The notes beneath the pieces are model-generated. The model was not told the origin of the DNA. It made no database searches and was given only the letters and a program-made list of their open reading frames with translations. From assembly GCF_019175285.1 (NCBI RefSeq), contig NC_056527.1:111114389-111178388 (forward strand): a stretch of DNA of 64,000 bases, read 5' to 3'. This document shows positions 47,301 through 62,300 of the stretch, in pieces. The translations under genes and the position numbers were made by a program. This stretch comes from Sceloporus undulatus. Its lineage: Eukaryota; Chordata; Lepidosauria; Squamata; Phrynosomatidae. The first letter of the stretch is position 1, and each line of letters begins with the position of its first letter.

Positions 47301-50300
47301 TCAGTTTACTTACTGTTATAAAAATATGTACGTCTGCTTATAAATGTCATTGCAAAGAGTTGTTCATGATGCTGAACCTCTGTCCTATCCATAGTATTGT
47401 GATTTGTGTTCTGAAGATAGTCGAATCTGTGGTGCAGGCTGTTTTGTTTCAAAGAAATAATTCTGCCAGTATTTTTTCATACTGCAACTCTTTCTCACTG
47501 GATGTTTTGCTAAGCATAATTCATCCTTGGAAGCTTGTCTTTGGTGCCTTAAGGGCCAGAAACTCTTTCAAAAGGCTGAAATGATTAAGATGCTGAATCT
47601 TGTATTCAGTCTTAAGTTGCTACACTTGTATGACAATGTGATTTCAAAATTGCTGATTTATAGATGGTCTTTTCATGAAAGAAAAACTTATGCTCATGAC
47701 AAAACGATTGCCAGGTTGGGGGTCTTGGTGGAAAGAAAAGCCTATGCCTTATAGGCAAGATGGGCTACTTACAGTTGGCTTCCAAATCCTTGGTCTGCTT
47801 GTTTTGATTTACAGCCAACCTCATCGCCTCCACGTGTGAGGATCTAAATCATTGAAAGCAAAGTACTGCACATAAAATGTAGGTTTCCAGTGGTACAGAA
47901 TTGGACTTGTCATTTCAACTGAAATGACATCAACTGCCTCCTTCTCACCTCCCTATCTCTTTCTATTGGTCTCTTTTGCCAGCTCTGTGCCAGAAGCCTG
48001 GAAAGTAGATTTTTTGGCAGAGTCAGAGACAGCTAAGAGCCGGGTGGCAGACCTAAAGGACCGACTTGAGAAGCATGAAGGCCTGGCTTCCCTCAGCAAG
48101 TAATGTGAAGAGCTGAAGGCGGGTGCAGTGGGATAGCGTGAGTCTCCAGCAATAGCTCCTTGATGGTGTTTCCCTTTTTACAGGTACGTCTGCCAGTGGG
48201 GTGGAGTAGCCCAAGGACGGCCTTTTGTCAAGGGCCTGGAGGAATTTGGAACCAAGGTCTTGCAGGATGTTTGGGAATGCCTCTTGCACCAGTTTATACA
48301 GGTAATTAGAGGAATTAATAATTAGAGTAATTAGAGTCTTACAGGAGTGGGAGGAAGAACTATTGTGGAAGAGTTCACAAGTGTCCTCCTGATGTCTGCT
48401 GAATATACAAAGTAGAAGAGAAGGGGCTATGCTCTCAGAGACATCATGCCCACTGCCCCCTTTCCAGTGTGACTTGCCCAAGGTCACCCACTGGCTTTTC
48501 ATGTCAGAGGGGGGATTTGAATCTCTGGTCCCCAGAGTCTTAGACCAACACCCAAACCACTACACAAAACCAGCTCTATACTGTGAGGTTTTACAAAATG
48601 TAAGTTAACTAAAATTGTATAACGCAGTTGCTGGAAGGGAAAACACTAGAGCTTGAAAAGTTACTCTTTGGGGCTAAAATTTCCAAAATCCTTCCACTGC
48701 TGCCCGTAATAATGATATGATATATATGATGCCCTAGATAATTCTGGAAACTATAGTCCCAGTGAGTTAATTTTTCAAGCTATACAAAGCTGTGATGAGA
48801 AGCCCTGTGTACAACTTCTGGAATCTTTTCCATCAACCATTCTGGCTCTTGAGTTTGTCAAGCATTGTTTGTTCTCTCTTCCTACAGTAGATTTTCAACC
48901 ATAAGACCTCGAAACCTGCTTATTTGTTCTTTTTTAATGAAAATCTGAAGTTCTTTAAAGGCACAATGAGAAAATGGAGTAGATTTTATGAAATTTTATT
49001 CCATCTTAATAAATGTGCTACAATTTGAAAATGTGTATATTTTCTAGAAAGCTTTGACTGACTCTCTGTCTGTCTCATACTCATCTGTGCTTACTTAGAG
49101 AGATGACCTAACCCTTGATGATTACTTGGAAGAGGAGGAGGAGGACCAAAATATTTTGCAAGAATCTTTCCAGGAGTTGCAGCAGAAGAGATTTTGTGCC
49201 CGTGCAAAGCTCCTTCAGATGACAACTGCCCAGCTGCATGGGGGCAAGCTCTACATTGTGAATGGTGAACCAGGCCAAGGGAAGACTGTCTTCTTGGTGA
49301 GCAAAGGATGGTAGAACTGGAATAAGCAAGGAAATTGAAAAGGGAACACTTCCCTTGATACTAGTAGCAAAATAATTCTCCCAATGTAGAATGTTCCTTA
49401 GCTGAAAGGACACCATCCACAAGCAAAAGGGGTTGATAGTCCTGACCAATTCTTTTTCTCCCTCTTCCTTCCATTTTCTCTTCCCTCAGGCTGCCCTTGC
49501 TCAAGAGCTGAGAACGAAGACCCTGACCCAAGGAGAAGGGCTTACTCCCAGTTACAATATTGTGGCCCATTTCACAAGAGCCCGGCCTGATCAGGCTGAA
49601 GTCCATGTTGTGCTGGGCCGCCTGTGTGGTTTACTGAGGAGATATCTGAAAGAGTCCCCAGCCCTAGCCAGAAGCTACAGGTTGGCATGGCTTTAATTCT
49701 GAGGAGTGGTGTCAAGGCAGCAAAAATGTCTCTTTTTTCTCTCTATGCGCGAGCAAGTCAGAACTCAGAAAAATTACTATTTCAAATTACATTCCTTGGC
49801 CCTCTCATGCTGGCTGGGCAATATCTGGGAATTACAGTCCAAAAAAAAAGGAACTTTCTCAAGCTCTGCTAGGTTGCTACACAGCTAAACACTTGCAAAA
49901 TCTAACAAAAATGTGAAGCTTGTAGCACCTTTGAGCTTATCTGGCAAAAAAAGTGGTAGTATATGCTTGTGCTTTCTCAGATGTATGGAGTGAACTGCAA
50001 CAAGATCCCTTTTCAAATTTATATCACAGGCAAATATGGCTTTGTCCCTAAAAATTAGATGGTTCTTCTTTTTGCAGAGGTCTGGTTGGCCAGTTTGAAT
50101 GCCTCCTCCACTCTGTGGCCCAGTTGCTGAAACGAGGCCAGTCTCTAGTGATTTTGATAGATGGTGCTGACCTTATCCATGCAGCCAGTGGACAGTTGGT
50201 TTCTGACTGGCTGCCTGAGCAGTTGCCTCAGGTAAGCTTCAGCCCTCTCCCCAGGTTTGTGTCTGGGTGGTTGGTTGGTATATAATGCCTCTTCACCTAC

Positions 50301-53300
50301 CGCATGAGAGAGCATCCATAGCTTCCTTGCTGCTTTCTCACATCTACTCTGTTTGTGTGTCTCCATGCAGCGGGTCATCTTTGTTCTCAGTGTCTCTGAG
50401 GAATCAACTCTTCTTGGGTCCCTCAAACGAAGGACGGATGCAGTCCCCATCTCCCTGGGACCTCTGGACCCCCATGACAGAGCTGCTGTGGTCCGCAAAG
50501 ACCTGGCCTTGTATGGGAAAAAGTTGGAGGAGTCTGCTTTCAATAATCAGGTAAATGGGGTAGGGGAGCCTCACATAGTTGGGTATCTATATGGACACTT
50601 TGAATCTGGATTGCTATAAGTCAGTACATGGACTTTGTATGTGTCCTGAATCATTCTGCAAAAGAAGAAGGAGAAATGTTTTAGGATGATGGAAATAGGA
50701 GCTTTTATTAGCTAAAAAAAGAGCTAATTTTAAAAGGGTTTTTGTTGTTGTTGTTCTTTCCTGATTCTTCTAAGAAATACATAGGGCAGGAATGGGACTA
50801 ATTTGGGTGGGCTAATCCAGGGAAATTTGGTGTTCCTGTTTTACACACTTGGCATAAACAGCTGGGTTGTTAGTTGGTCAAAAGAGAGGGAGATCTAGGT
50901 ATAATATCCTGAAAAGGGGTGAGGTAGTAGATAATAAAGAAATAAACTATTTTAAAAATGTGTCTAGTTTTTGTTTTGTTCCTTAATAAAACAATCCCAT
51001 GTCTTCCCCAACAGATGCGGCTTGTGCTCCTGAAACGTGGCTCCCGACAGCCTTTGTACTTGACTCTGCTGACCCAGGACCTGCGGCTCTTTGCCCTGTA
51101 TGAGAAGGTCAGGTGGCAGCTGTGGATTATGAATTGACATTAGGAGTAGTGGGAACATTAAAGCTTCAGACTGTCTCCAGATAACAAGCAGATATTTCAT
51201 GATAAATTTTGAAGGGCAGGTACCCATCATGGGGCCCCTAAAAACCATGCCCAAGGAGACCTTCCCTCCAAATTTAGGCAGTCATGATGATCCATATCAG
51301 CAATCCAGAAGCAATTGCATAAAATCCATCCTTACTGGAAATGAAAACTAATGAGTCTTCTTCACCTATTCCAGAACAAGCCACCCAACAATAATTGGTG
51401 TGAAATCAGGGATCACAAGCAACAATATATTGCTGCTGGGAAAATTTATTCCACTTCTCCCTCCCCACGTTACTCTCTGGATTGCAGCTAAACTCAAAGG
51501 GAACAGAGAAGTCTGAGGGTTGTGGAAGAAAATGTCATTCTCTTTCCTAATGAAGGAGGCCTTGTCTTTTGACTCTGTAACACCCGGTTCTACTACAGTA
51601 CTGACCTCATATGGATTCTCAGTTTTTCTAGCTTTCCATCCCACTTCTCTTCCAGCTTTCGGAGAGGATCCAGAAGCTGCCAGTCTCTCTTCCTCTCTTG
51701 CTTCAGCATCTGTTGGGGTGCCTGGAGGAAGACCATGGGTCAGAGCAGGTTGCTGTTGCCCTTGTATCTCTCTGGGCCAGCAGGGATGGTAAGTTGTGCA
51801 CAGAGGAGCATCAGAAAAGGAACATTGAAATGTACTGTTATGCAGCTACCTTTTCCCTGCACCAGAAGCTACCTGTACTGGCTCTTGAGGTGCTGCAAGG
51901 CATCTGAGGGTGGAGGTATCTATCCAAAGTTTCTTTACCTAGAAGGAGGATTGTGGTTCTGTCCCTGCAGGACTAACAAAGCAAGATCTGTACGGCATTC
52001 TTGCTACTTGGAAAGAGCTGAACGTAGCTGGTGTAACCTTTGAAGAAGCCATAGTGGCTGGAAGACAAGCTGGAAGCTATCCTGTAGGCCCCTTTCTTGA
52101 CTTTCTGAGGAGCCTGAGAGGGTGAGTGACTTTGTCTTTTGGGTGTTGGATGCTTGCCATGAAAATATGGGACTCAAGGAGCTCTGGTGGCGCAGTGGTT
52201 AAATGCCAGCCACTCACTCACAAACACAAGGTTGTAAGTTCAATCCCAGCCAGGGGCTCAGGGTCAACTCAGCCTTGCATACTTCCAAGATCGCTAAAAT
52301 GTGTACCCAGCTTGATAGGGTCAATTATCTTGCAGTCGTAAACCACTTAGAGAAGCTGCTTAGTGCAGTATGAAGTGATACATAAATGAAGCTGCTATTG
52401 CTATTGCTACAAAGAAAGGTGCTTAACTTCCCAGCCCTCCTGCATGGATAATAATTGTAGCTTTGTATATGGATGCATGTACTTTGTACACTGTCTGATG
52501 TATAACAGCTTTTTCTGGAAATATTCTTTTGTAAATATTCTTTCTTTTTGTTTTGAACCATAATCTCCCTTCATTTCTGAAAGAGTGGCCAGGGTTGTTT
52601 TTTTAATATCTCAATGCAGTTTGAGAATAGGAAAAGTAAAGACTCCAATGTGTTATGCAATATGTAACTGTATAAATGGATTGTCTTTTTGCTGCTTGTT
52701 CCTTTTTAATCTTTGTAGTATATTTCTTGGACTGTGGCCACAATGAATAACAACACATTCTTGCTGCTTGCTTATTTATTTGATTTTTATCCCACCTGTC
52801 TCCCAAAATGGGACCCAATATTAGGGTAAAACAGAATACAACTACTGTAAAACCATATATAATACAAAACTGTTTGTTTTGGGGATCCCCCCCCTCTGAT
52901 GTTGTTTCTGATGTAGACTGGTATCAAAATATATTTTAGATCAGTGATTCTCCTCTTTTGGCTTTGCACAGGTTTGAAATTACAAGTCCCAGAATCTTGG
53001 AACTTTGGCTATGCTCGGTAGGGCTTCTGGGAGTTGAATTCCAACAGCTTTGCAGGCTCAAAAATGGGGAACCACTTGAGAACAAAGATTGAATATTTCC
53101 CCCTTGAAGAGAGGGGAAACTAGAGTAACCTCCCCACATTTCTCTCACAGCCTTCTTGGGGCTTGCGGTTCACCCTCAGAGTCTTCAGATTCTCGTCTGC
53201 ATCTCTATGATACACCCTTGAAGACTGCAGTAGAACGACGCTACCTGAAAAAGCCAGGCCTGGACCGCACAGCTCATGTGCTTTTGGCAGGTAACCACCA

Positions 53301-56300
53301 ATTCTGTGTTCTTTATTGATCTGCCATTGACTCCTGTCCAGCAGTATTCTCCAGTTTTTACTCTCTTTGGCTGTGTTCTTAAAGTAGTGAATGGTATCAT
53401 TTTTTTTCTTCTGGTAGGCCTTTAGGAGACAGGGTTCTTGCTCCACTAAGGAGCATTGTAGTTCAATCTGACATAGCTGCTGTGGGTGGTGTTGAGTGCC
53501 TCTCCCAATGCTTTGTCTCCTTTATAGCTCACTGGTGGAAGCTAGCAGATCCAGATGGTACCAGGACCTTCCAGAACTGCGAGGCAGAGCCTTTGAGAGC
53601 ACTTCCCTATCATTTGGTAAGTGAGAAAGATGCTAGTGCACAAGAGGATGGGATGTAAGTACTGATAAGGGACTAGCAACCCATGTAGCATTAATGCAGA
53701 ATTCAATATTTGTGCTGAAAGTCTGAGAAGCTGTTGAGGATATTGAGGCTGTTCTGCAGATACCCTTTTTGAGCCATGACTGTTCTTCCACTAGGTCCAA
53801 AGTGGCCTCTTCAACATCCTGGCTTCTTTCCTGACTGACCTGAGGGTTGTAAGTGCTCATGTCCGTCTGGGTCTTCTCCATCGCCTCTCTGAAGCCTACG
53901 CACTCTATGGTGAGTTTTTGCTCTCCCTTAGTGGCTGGAATGGAGATAGTACAAGTTGAGCATCCCTTTTCCGGAATTCCAAAATCCAAAATATTCCAAA
54001 ATCCGAAAATTATCTACATAGGTGGCTCAGATAGTGAGACTTTCGCTTTCTGATGATTCAGTGAACACAGATTTGTCTCACGCACACAATTATTAAAATA
54101 TTGTGTATAAAATTACATCCAGACTATGTGTATAAGATGTGTACAAAACATAAATGAATTCCATATTAAGATTTAGGTCCCATCTCCAAGATATATTATT
54201 ATATATATGCAAAATTTTTAAAAATTGAAATCCAAAACAGTTCTGGTCCCAAACATTTCAGATAAGGGAGATTCAACCTGTACTGAGAGGGAAATAATAA
54301 GTCTGGATACTGCCTTCCAGCCAAGGAGGAAATTTCCAGACTGGTTACTGGAACTGATTCTGCTCTGGGCTGGAGTATATAAAGTTGTGCTATGGAACAA
54401 AACTGTTGTTTTGAGTCTAAATCTGAATACAAATATTGGAAATGTTTGTCTCCATTTACCCTGGTTCTTTTTCCTCTGCAAGAGACCACTGCTGGCTCAG
54501 AGCGTGATGAGACCGTTGACTTCTTTCATGCCTTCCTGCAAAGAAACATTGGGCTGCTTTCTCAGAATCCTCTGCTGCTTCTGCAGCAGGCAGCTAATGA
54601 ACCGGATTCCTCAGACCTCTGTTCTCAAGCCCAGACTGCTCTCAGTAGCAATAAAAGGCCGTTCCTGAAATGGATGAACAAGCCTGAAAAATCGCAAAAG
54701 ACCAACAGGTAATTCTGCAAGGGTGGCATTGTACACCTTGTTGTCCTTCTTTCCCCTATACAACTCACTGTTGGTTTGTATTTTTGTGTTTTCTCATCAA
54801 TAGCCTCACTCAGACCCTACCTGCCACTCCTTCCTGTATCTCAATTTCTCCCTCTGGAAAGCTGGCTGCTGTGGGCACCACTGAGGGAAATGTGCACCTC
54901 TTGGATGTGGAAACAGGACAGGTAAAATAGTTTGGCTTATCCAACTTGTCAGAATCAGCCACGATGCTTAGGAGCTAAAGATCAACTAAGGAGTTTATCA
55001 CACAAAGGAGATCGGGAATTTATTCTGTGAATGTCCCCCCAAAATAATGTAATTACGCAAAACGATTACATGTGACGTCGCACAAAACTCGCCATTAAAG
55101 TGGTCACAAAGAAGCATTGACCTAAAAATTGTATCAAAAAGTATTTTAAAAAATTTGGGGAGTCAGGAGCTTTGGAGGATTGATGTGGAGCTTCAGGAGC
55201 TATAGACATAGGGCCGCAGGTTGCACTAGCTTAAATGGTGACTCTTTTTTTAAATTTATTTTTTAACATAAAACACAAAATACAAAGAAAAACAAACAAA
55301 CAAACAAGTATACAAACAAACTTCTTAAAATTAAATTCATACCTATACATAAAAAGAAAATATACACTTATTCTTATACATATCTTATAGAAAAGTTCTT
55401 GTGGGAGTCTATTATGTCTAATCCTAACTTCTATAATTAATATCACTGATAGGTGCATACTTTTCTTTCTATATTCTTATACCTAGCTTCCTAGACTAGA
55501 AGAACTCCATGTCAATATTCCATTGTTACTTAATCAAACCGTTCTTATCTTTGCACTTGCAAAAAGAGAAGGGAAAAACAAAGTGTTTTTCTTATTATCG
55601 TATAATACTTATTATTGTAATAAGTATTATTTAATTATACTAATTAAATTTGCACATCAAATTTAATCAATAAACCTATATGTATCCATTTTATCAATAT
55701 ATGCCATTGATCACTTAGATATTTCAATATCTGTTCCCATTCCTTCATATACTTCCCCAGAGTTTTGCTTTGCATAAGACAGGACAGTTTGTTTAATTTT
55801 GCCGTATCTAATAATTTTAAATTGTGACTCTTGAAAGCAGAATTAATGGATGTTTTCAGAATCTGATTTCATGAAAGCAGTCCCTAGTCTGGTGTTTTCC
55901 AGATATTTTGGACAGCAACTCCCAGGTTGACGCTGATGGAGTATCTGTAACATGCAAAGGTCACCAACTCGAGGAATGTGTCTTTATATGTCTTTCTCCC
56001 TATCTCCATCCCACTCACCTGCAAATAGGAACTGAAGTCCTTGCTGAGTACCTGTGATGGAGTCTCAGCCTGTGCATTTCTGTCAGAGACAACTGTTTGC
56101 CTTGGGGCCTTCAGTGGACGCTTGGAGCTTTGGAGCCTGAGGGAAGGATGCAGGTAATAAGAGGTTGGAGTCAGTTCAGTAACATGGGCAGTGATGGTGA
56201 AACACCTGCCAATCTTCATGTAAGCCAAAACAGTTAGTTGACTAGCAGACCAGATGTGAGATAGAATGTGATTGATATTTTCCTTATAATTAAAGGAATA

Positions 56301-59300
56301 GACTATTTGATTGCTAGTAAATAGTAGGAGTAACGTACTTTAACATTTACAACCCACTTTTTCTCTTAAGAAATCCAAGGTGACATATATGGTTCCTCCA
56401 CCAGCACCACCATTACTACATTATACTCAAAATAAACCTGTGAAGCAGTGGTGACCATTGGCTCCCATTTCATTGGGATGGTGAATCCATTCCAGGGTTT
56501 TGTCCAGACCTAAAAGGAAATATCAGAACATTTCAGAATTCAGTTTGAAAGTCAAAATGAATTCACTGTCCCTGTGAAATGGAAGCCAACAACCACCACT
56601 GCTATGATATTAGGCCAGGTCATAGCGAAGAGGCTAAATTGAGTGGAGATTGAACCTAGGTCTCTGTAGTCCAAGCCAGATTTTGATGTCCCTGACACAG
56701 ATCTAGTAGTCCACGTGCCAGCTATTATTTCACCAAAATAACAGACCAGGAGGAGTTTATGCCACAAAATGTAATCTAAAATGGCACATAATCCAAAAAG
56801 GCAGCTATCGATTAATTGTGAATTTTTCTGATGTCTTCATTGCAGCTTCTGATTGAATGCTACCACACTAAACCACTTACAGGAAGAGTCACCAACTGGA
56901 TGTCCACTCAAATCACCTGTTTCTCTTTCTGTTTGATTTTAGGCTGATGGGCAAGGATGCTCACAAGAACCAGGTCACAGACTGCTGCATTAGTCCAGAT
57001 CGTAGACTTCTAGCTACTGTGTCACTGGATGGCTATCTCAAGGTACTGGCCATGTTCAACTCATCCTTTCTCATTTGTTTCTGTTCCTATAACAAGAGGA
57101 CTACATTCCAAGCAGGGCAGTTGAAAATAGGGTGACTTAGAGGCCTCTCATTCATGGAGTTGCCATGAGTTGACATCAGCATTTTGATGGACTTGATGGC
57201 AGTTAACAAAAACAAACACTTCCCCTCCCCTCAGCATTGTTTCACATGATGCCTCTGTCCCTTTTTGATATTCCTGGCCTTTGCATTTAATACTGAGGCA
57301 GATTTGGATCAACCTTTTATCCAAAATTCAACAGAACATATTTAGATTCTTCCACAGACATTCATTCTGATTGAGTGACGGTTAAGAGCAGAGGTGGTGG
57401 GATGCATTCCAAAATACTCAGCAATCATCTTTAATGGATTAAAAAAGCAAAGATTGTGATGTTAGTCATATCAAGGGGAGAGTAGGAGTCAGATTTTGTA
57501 TTAAGATTAAAAATACCTTTATTAGACCAACAAAAGAGCAAAAAAATGAAGCAAACATTCAAGATCAGAGCAGGTAGATCAGAAATAAAAGACTGATCTG
57601 ATGTTGAAGTCATGTTGTGTGCATAGTTGAATGGAAAATGTAGTTCCAGAAAGTCCATCATATTATGTGCATGGTGTAATGTATTATATACTGTAGTTCC
57701 AGAAAGCAGACTGCTTCTAAAGTCATGCCTTGGAGGAGAGTCCTACAACAGTAGATAAGCAATGAACTAACATTTATGTAACTTTTCTTTTTTTCAGCTC
57801 TGGGACACTATTCAGAGTCATCAGACGCACCAACGGGACTCTCTGTGTCCTCTGAACTGTGTGACCTTTCACCCAAAGGGTCAGCTTGTGGCTACAGGAG
57901 GCTGGGACAAAACCGTCACCATCTTGGATGCCAGTGACATGCGTGTGATCTCGGTGAGGGGGTGACTCATAAATCATAGGAGACCAGAGCAAGGAAACCA
58001 CATCTTTTTTACATAGTTACATTTGTATCCCATCTTTCCTCCTGTAAGCTCAGAGTAGTTCTCCCATTACTTTCTCCATGTTTTCCTCACAATAGTCCTA
58101 TGAGGTAGGTCAGGCAGAGAAAGCATTACTGACTTAAAGTCAGCTTGTGAGGGAAATGGAACTCAGATCTCTTAAAATCCCAACTTGAGATGGGAGTTGC
58201 ACAAGTCTCCGCATGCTGATGGACTGCAGTTCCCAACAACCTTAGCCAGTGATGAGGAATCCTGGGAGTAGCAGTTCAGCATTCTCTAGAAGGCCATCAA
58301 GTTCTCATCCCTGCTCTAACGCACTATACAACTTTTGCTAATAAAAAAGAATAAGCTTTCAGCTGAAAGGTCTTGGGCTACCCATAGAATTGTGTCATTT
58401 TTTTGACTCAACTCTCCCTTCTACAGGTGATGAAAGGACATGATGCCTCCATCCATTCTATTTCCTTCTCTTCTGCTGGAAACATTTTGGCAGTTGGGTC
58501 CCTGGCTGGATCCATCCATCTCTGGTCGTGGCAGGAGTCTGTGACCATTGGCACCTTTTTGGCTCACTCAGGATCTGTCTCCAGTGCTCTGTTCCTCTCA
58601 GGAGGAAAACTTCTCACCACAGGAGAAGACTGCAAGGTGCAATTCCTCTTCTGTTGAATGATCTTAAAAAATAGTTGGAGGTTGGCAGGAATATAAGCAA
58701 ACTTGGGGAGTTGGGGAGAGCTCAGATAAATCTTGGTCTTACTCTTAACCTCACCTCAAGGTGGATAATTTGATGTGCTTGGGTAAAAAAAAAAATCCAG
58801 CCATAAATTATCAGTTGCTATGGAGGATTAAGATGTTCAAAACACTAATTTATTATGAGGTTACTCTATTGTTGAAGATGAGTTGTTCTGGCTTTGGTGG
58901 TTCTCAAATACTCAGTAGTATCCAAGTTACAGTTATGATAACCCCACAATTCTCTTTGTAACTAAAGAGAGCAACTCAGAAAGAAAGATGAAGCTGGAGG
59001 TATCTAGCAATGGGGGGAAGATTGGCTGCAGGGGCAGAGATGGGTTTCATTCAGAGGTAAAAAGACAGTGGAAAACATTGGTAATGTTCAGAAGAACTGG
59101 AGCACAGGAAAAATCTTGAGTGGAAATACAACATGGTTCTTTCAGCATGCAGTTACAGTCCTTCCTCCATTCTTGTGGTCTTCAGACTCGCGTCCCTTGC
59201 TTATGCGCAAGGGACAAATAGAGGGGGAATGAATGGGGCATGTGCCCACAGCATGCACATGTGCACCTCCACGCATGCCCACCTATATTCAAGCCAATGG

Positions 59301-62300
59301 GGCTTGAATATAAGCATACGGATCCCCTGTGAAAAAGGAGGGCGACTGTACTATTTAAGGCCTGAAAATATTCCATTGCTTTAAAATCAAAATATTTTAT
59401 CCTGTTTTTCTAAAATGCTGCACAGAATTCTGTATGGTAAGAGGAACAAAACTGGCTAGATTTCAAAGAAATCCAACAAAGCACGGCTGCATTTTCAGCA
59501 TTTTTTAAAAAGAACTACATTAAAATAAATGTACCTTGAAAAATCTCCCCTTACTCCCCCCCCCCTTTTTTTTTTTTTTGCTTATGTAAAACATCTCTTA
59601 CCATCAGAAAATTCTTCCTAATGTTTAGATGGAAACTTTTTTTTCTTGTATTCTTTTAATCTTTTTTTCTTTAGGCCCAATCTAATTAATACTGTGTGTG
59701 TGTATCCTGGATTGTAGGTCCAGCTTTGGGCAGGCCACTTGGGAAAGTTCTGTGGTACTTTAGGATCAACATCTCTCTCTCCGGCGCTGTGTGTTGTACC
59801 TAGTCTTGATGGCTTTCAGTTGGCAGTGGGGCACCATTCAGATGATGTCTGGATCTACAGATACCCTTGGGGTAAATTGCCATTTCCTTACATAGCAGCC
59901 TAATTCTGTTAAATGGGAAACTCCTGGCTGTCCAGAAATCACCCTTTTGCATTTCTTTGGGCAACATGACTTGGTATAATTTCATTTAGGGTTGCCATAT
60001 AAGGAAATAATGGGCAGTGTGAGGGCCCAGTTAGGGCCCTGACCCTGGAGGGCTGGTTGCTAGTGCATCAAGGTTGTCTTCTATATTTGTTGCTTTTTTG
60101 TGCTCTCTTGTAGATGCCAGCATTGGCGCAACTCACTGCCAAGCTGGTGGTGTGGCTATCTGCAGCCTGGCATGGCTGGACAGTCTATTCTTGATTGGGG
60201 GCAGGAACGATGGATCCTTATGCATCTGGAATACCTCACAAGTTCGTCCCTCATGCCTTAAACTACGGGGCCATGAGAAACCTGTGACAGGGCTGGCTGT
60301 TTTCAAGAAGCTGGTGGCCTCGACATCAGGTGACTTGGAAAGCACCAGTAGAAGTTGTACTTGGGGCAGATGGTGTGATTTAAAGAAACAGCCTTTTCCA
60401 TAAGCTTTCAGACAGATGTAGTTGAGGGAAAGGAAGGAGAATTTCTTGGGTTGGACAAAATGGTGGTTTTTCTATTTTACTGTGCTCTTGTACAGTGGGG
60501 CCTTTGTATCTGCTGGGGTTTGGTTCCAAGTTCCTGCATGGATAGCAAAATCCATGGATGCTCAAGTCCCATTAAATCCAGCAGCATAGCGAAATGGTTT
60601 CCCTTATATAAAATGGCAAAATCAAGGTTTACTTTCTGAAATTTATAAATGGTATATACTGATGTATAAGTCTAGAAATTTAAATAAAAAAAATTGACTC
60701 AAAAAACCTTAGTTGACTTATTCACGGGTAAGTATTGTATTTTAACTCTTATTAAATAACAGGAAGTATCCCATGGTGAAAGGCAAGAGTGTTATCCATC
60801 CTGGAAGCACTGACCTCCCTCTGTTCTCTTATCCATTTAGCCTTTAGTGTGAGCACAAATGTCTGCTGGGATTTTGTAGGTTCTTTGGCATTGTTTTCCT
60901 TTACTTCATTCTTTAGACCCTTTGTTATATGCCCCTAAGTTTTAGCCTCGACTTAGCCACGTGTCATATCAAAATCCATAATTTTGGCCCCAAGACTTGC
61001 CCTCGATTTATACATGAGGTCAACTTATAGTCAAGTATATATGGCATTTAAAAAAACCCACTTTTAAGCCATAGATGTTTGAATCCATGGATAAAAAAAT
61101 CTATGGATATAGAAGGCTGACTGTATGTAATAGGACTTGAGCATCCATGGATTTTGTTACCTGTGGAAGGTCCTGGAACCAAACCCCAGAGGATACCAAG
61201 GGTCTGCTGTACTTCTAATTTGTAATTAAGCATAAGCATTGCTTCTTAGACAGGTGTGGAGGAGGGTTAGGAGGAGAGAGACTGAAGTTTCCACTGTGGT
61301 TTAAGCCGCATTGCCATTAAAATGGGTTTACTCATCAGCAAAATGGAGGGCAGGAGGCTGATGAGAGACCTGAACACAGAACTAGTAACAAAGTCTCAGA
61401 TTGCACCCTCTCACTACTTCTAAAAAGGTGTTTGGTTGCCTATGCTGGTTTTGCCTGTATTCTTGAGTTCTCCAGATTTATTCAGTCTTTTTTGTCTGCT
61501 TTCTGTTTTGTCTTCCTTTCTTCCTTTTCAGAGGATTTCACTGTCTGCCTCTGGCTCTCAGAGGCCCTGAAACCAGCCCCTGGTGCTACAGACACCAGTA
61601 TCTCTCCACTTGCTGTCCTTCGGGGTCACACGTCTGGGGTGACTTGCTGTGCCTTCAGCCTTGATGGCTGCTACCTTGCCACTGGAGGGAAAGACCGGGT
61701 AAGGGTCCCTAAGTTCAGTCCTGAGGAGAACCCCCAACTCTTTGGTCTCCAGTAACATTAAATGAACCTTGCTAGAGACAGTTTTCCCATCACAGCCAAT
61801 CTTTGTCTTGTAATGTTTAGCTGGAAGATGCTTGGGGTACCAAAGCTTGGAAAAGTCACTGTTTTTTAACTGCATTTCCCAGAATCCCTCTTGCCAATAT
61901 CTAAAAAGGCATATTTTCAAGTTGTTGTTGCTCAGGCCAGGCAGAGCAGCGGTGAGGCTCAGCAGCCTTAATAAGAGCCCATGAGACCAAGACTGTTTAT
62001 CAGGGATTGTAAAGAGCCTGCGTGGTATAGTGGATTGAGCATTGAACTACAACTCTGGAGATCAGGATTTGATTCCTTGCTCAGCCATGGAAACCCAGTG
62101 GGTGACCTTGGGTGAGTCACATTTTCTCAGCCCTAGTAAACCCCATGATAAGATCACCTTAGGGTCACCATAAGTCAGAAATGACTCGAAGGACATGACA
62201 ACAACAAAGAAAGAGAAGTGAACCCGAGTATCTTTCAAACGTGAAGTGGATGGCTTTCATAGCCAACATCCATATTTTTTTGAGGTTTTTTCGGGCTATG

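Noticed and set aside
48053-48502. 149-codon open frame on the - strand
   Set aside because: Antisense to TEP1 exons 22-23 and a SINE; no independent support.
50145-50543. 132-codon open frame on the - strand
   Set aside because: Antisense shadow of TEP1 exons 26-27.
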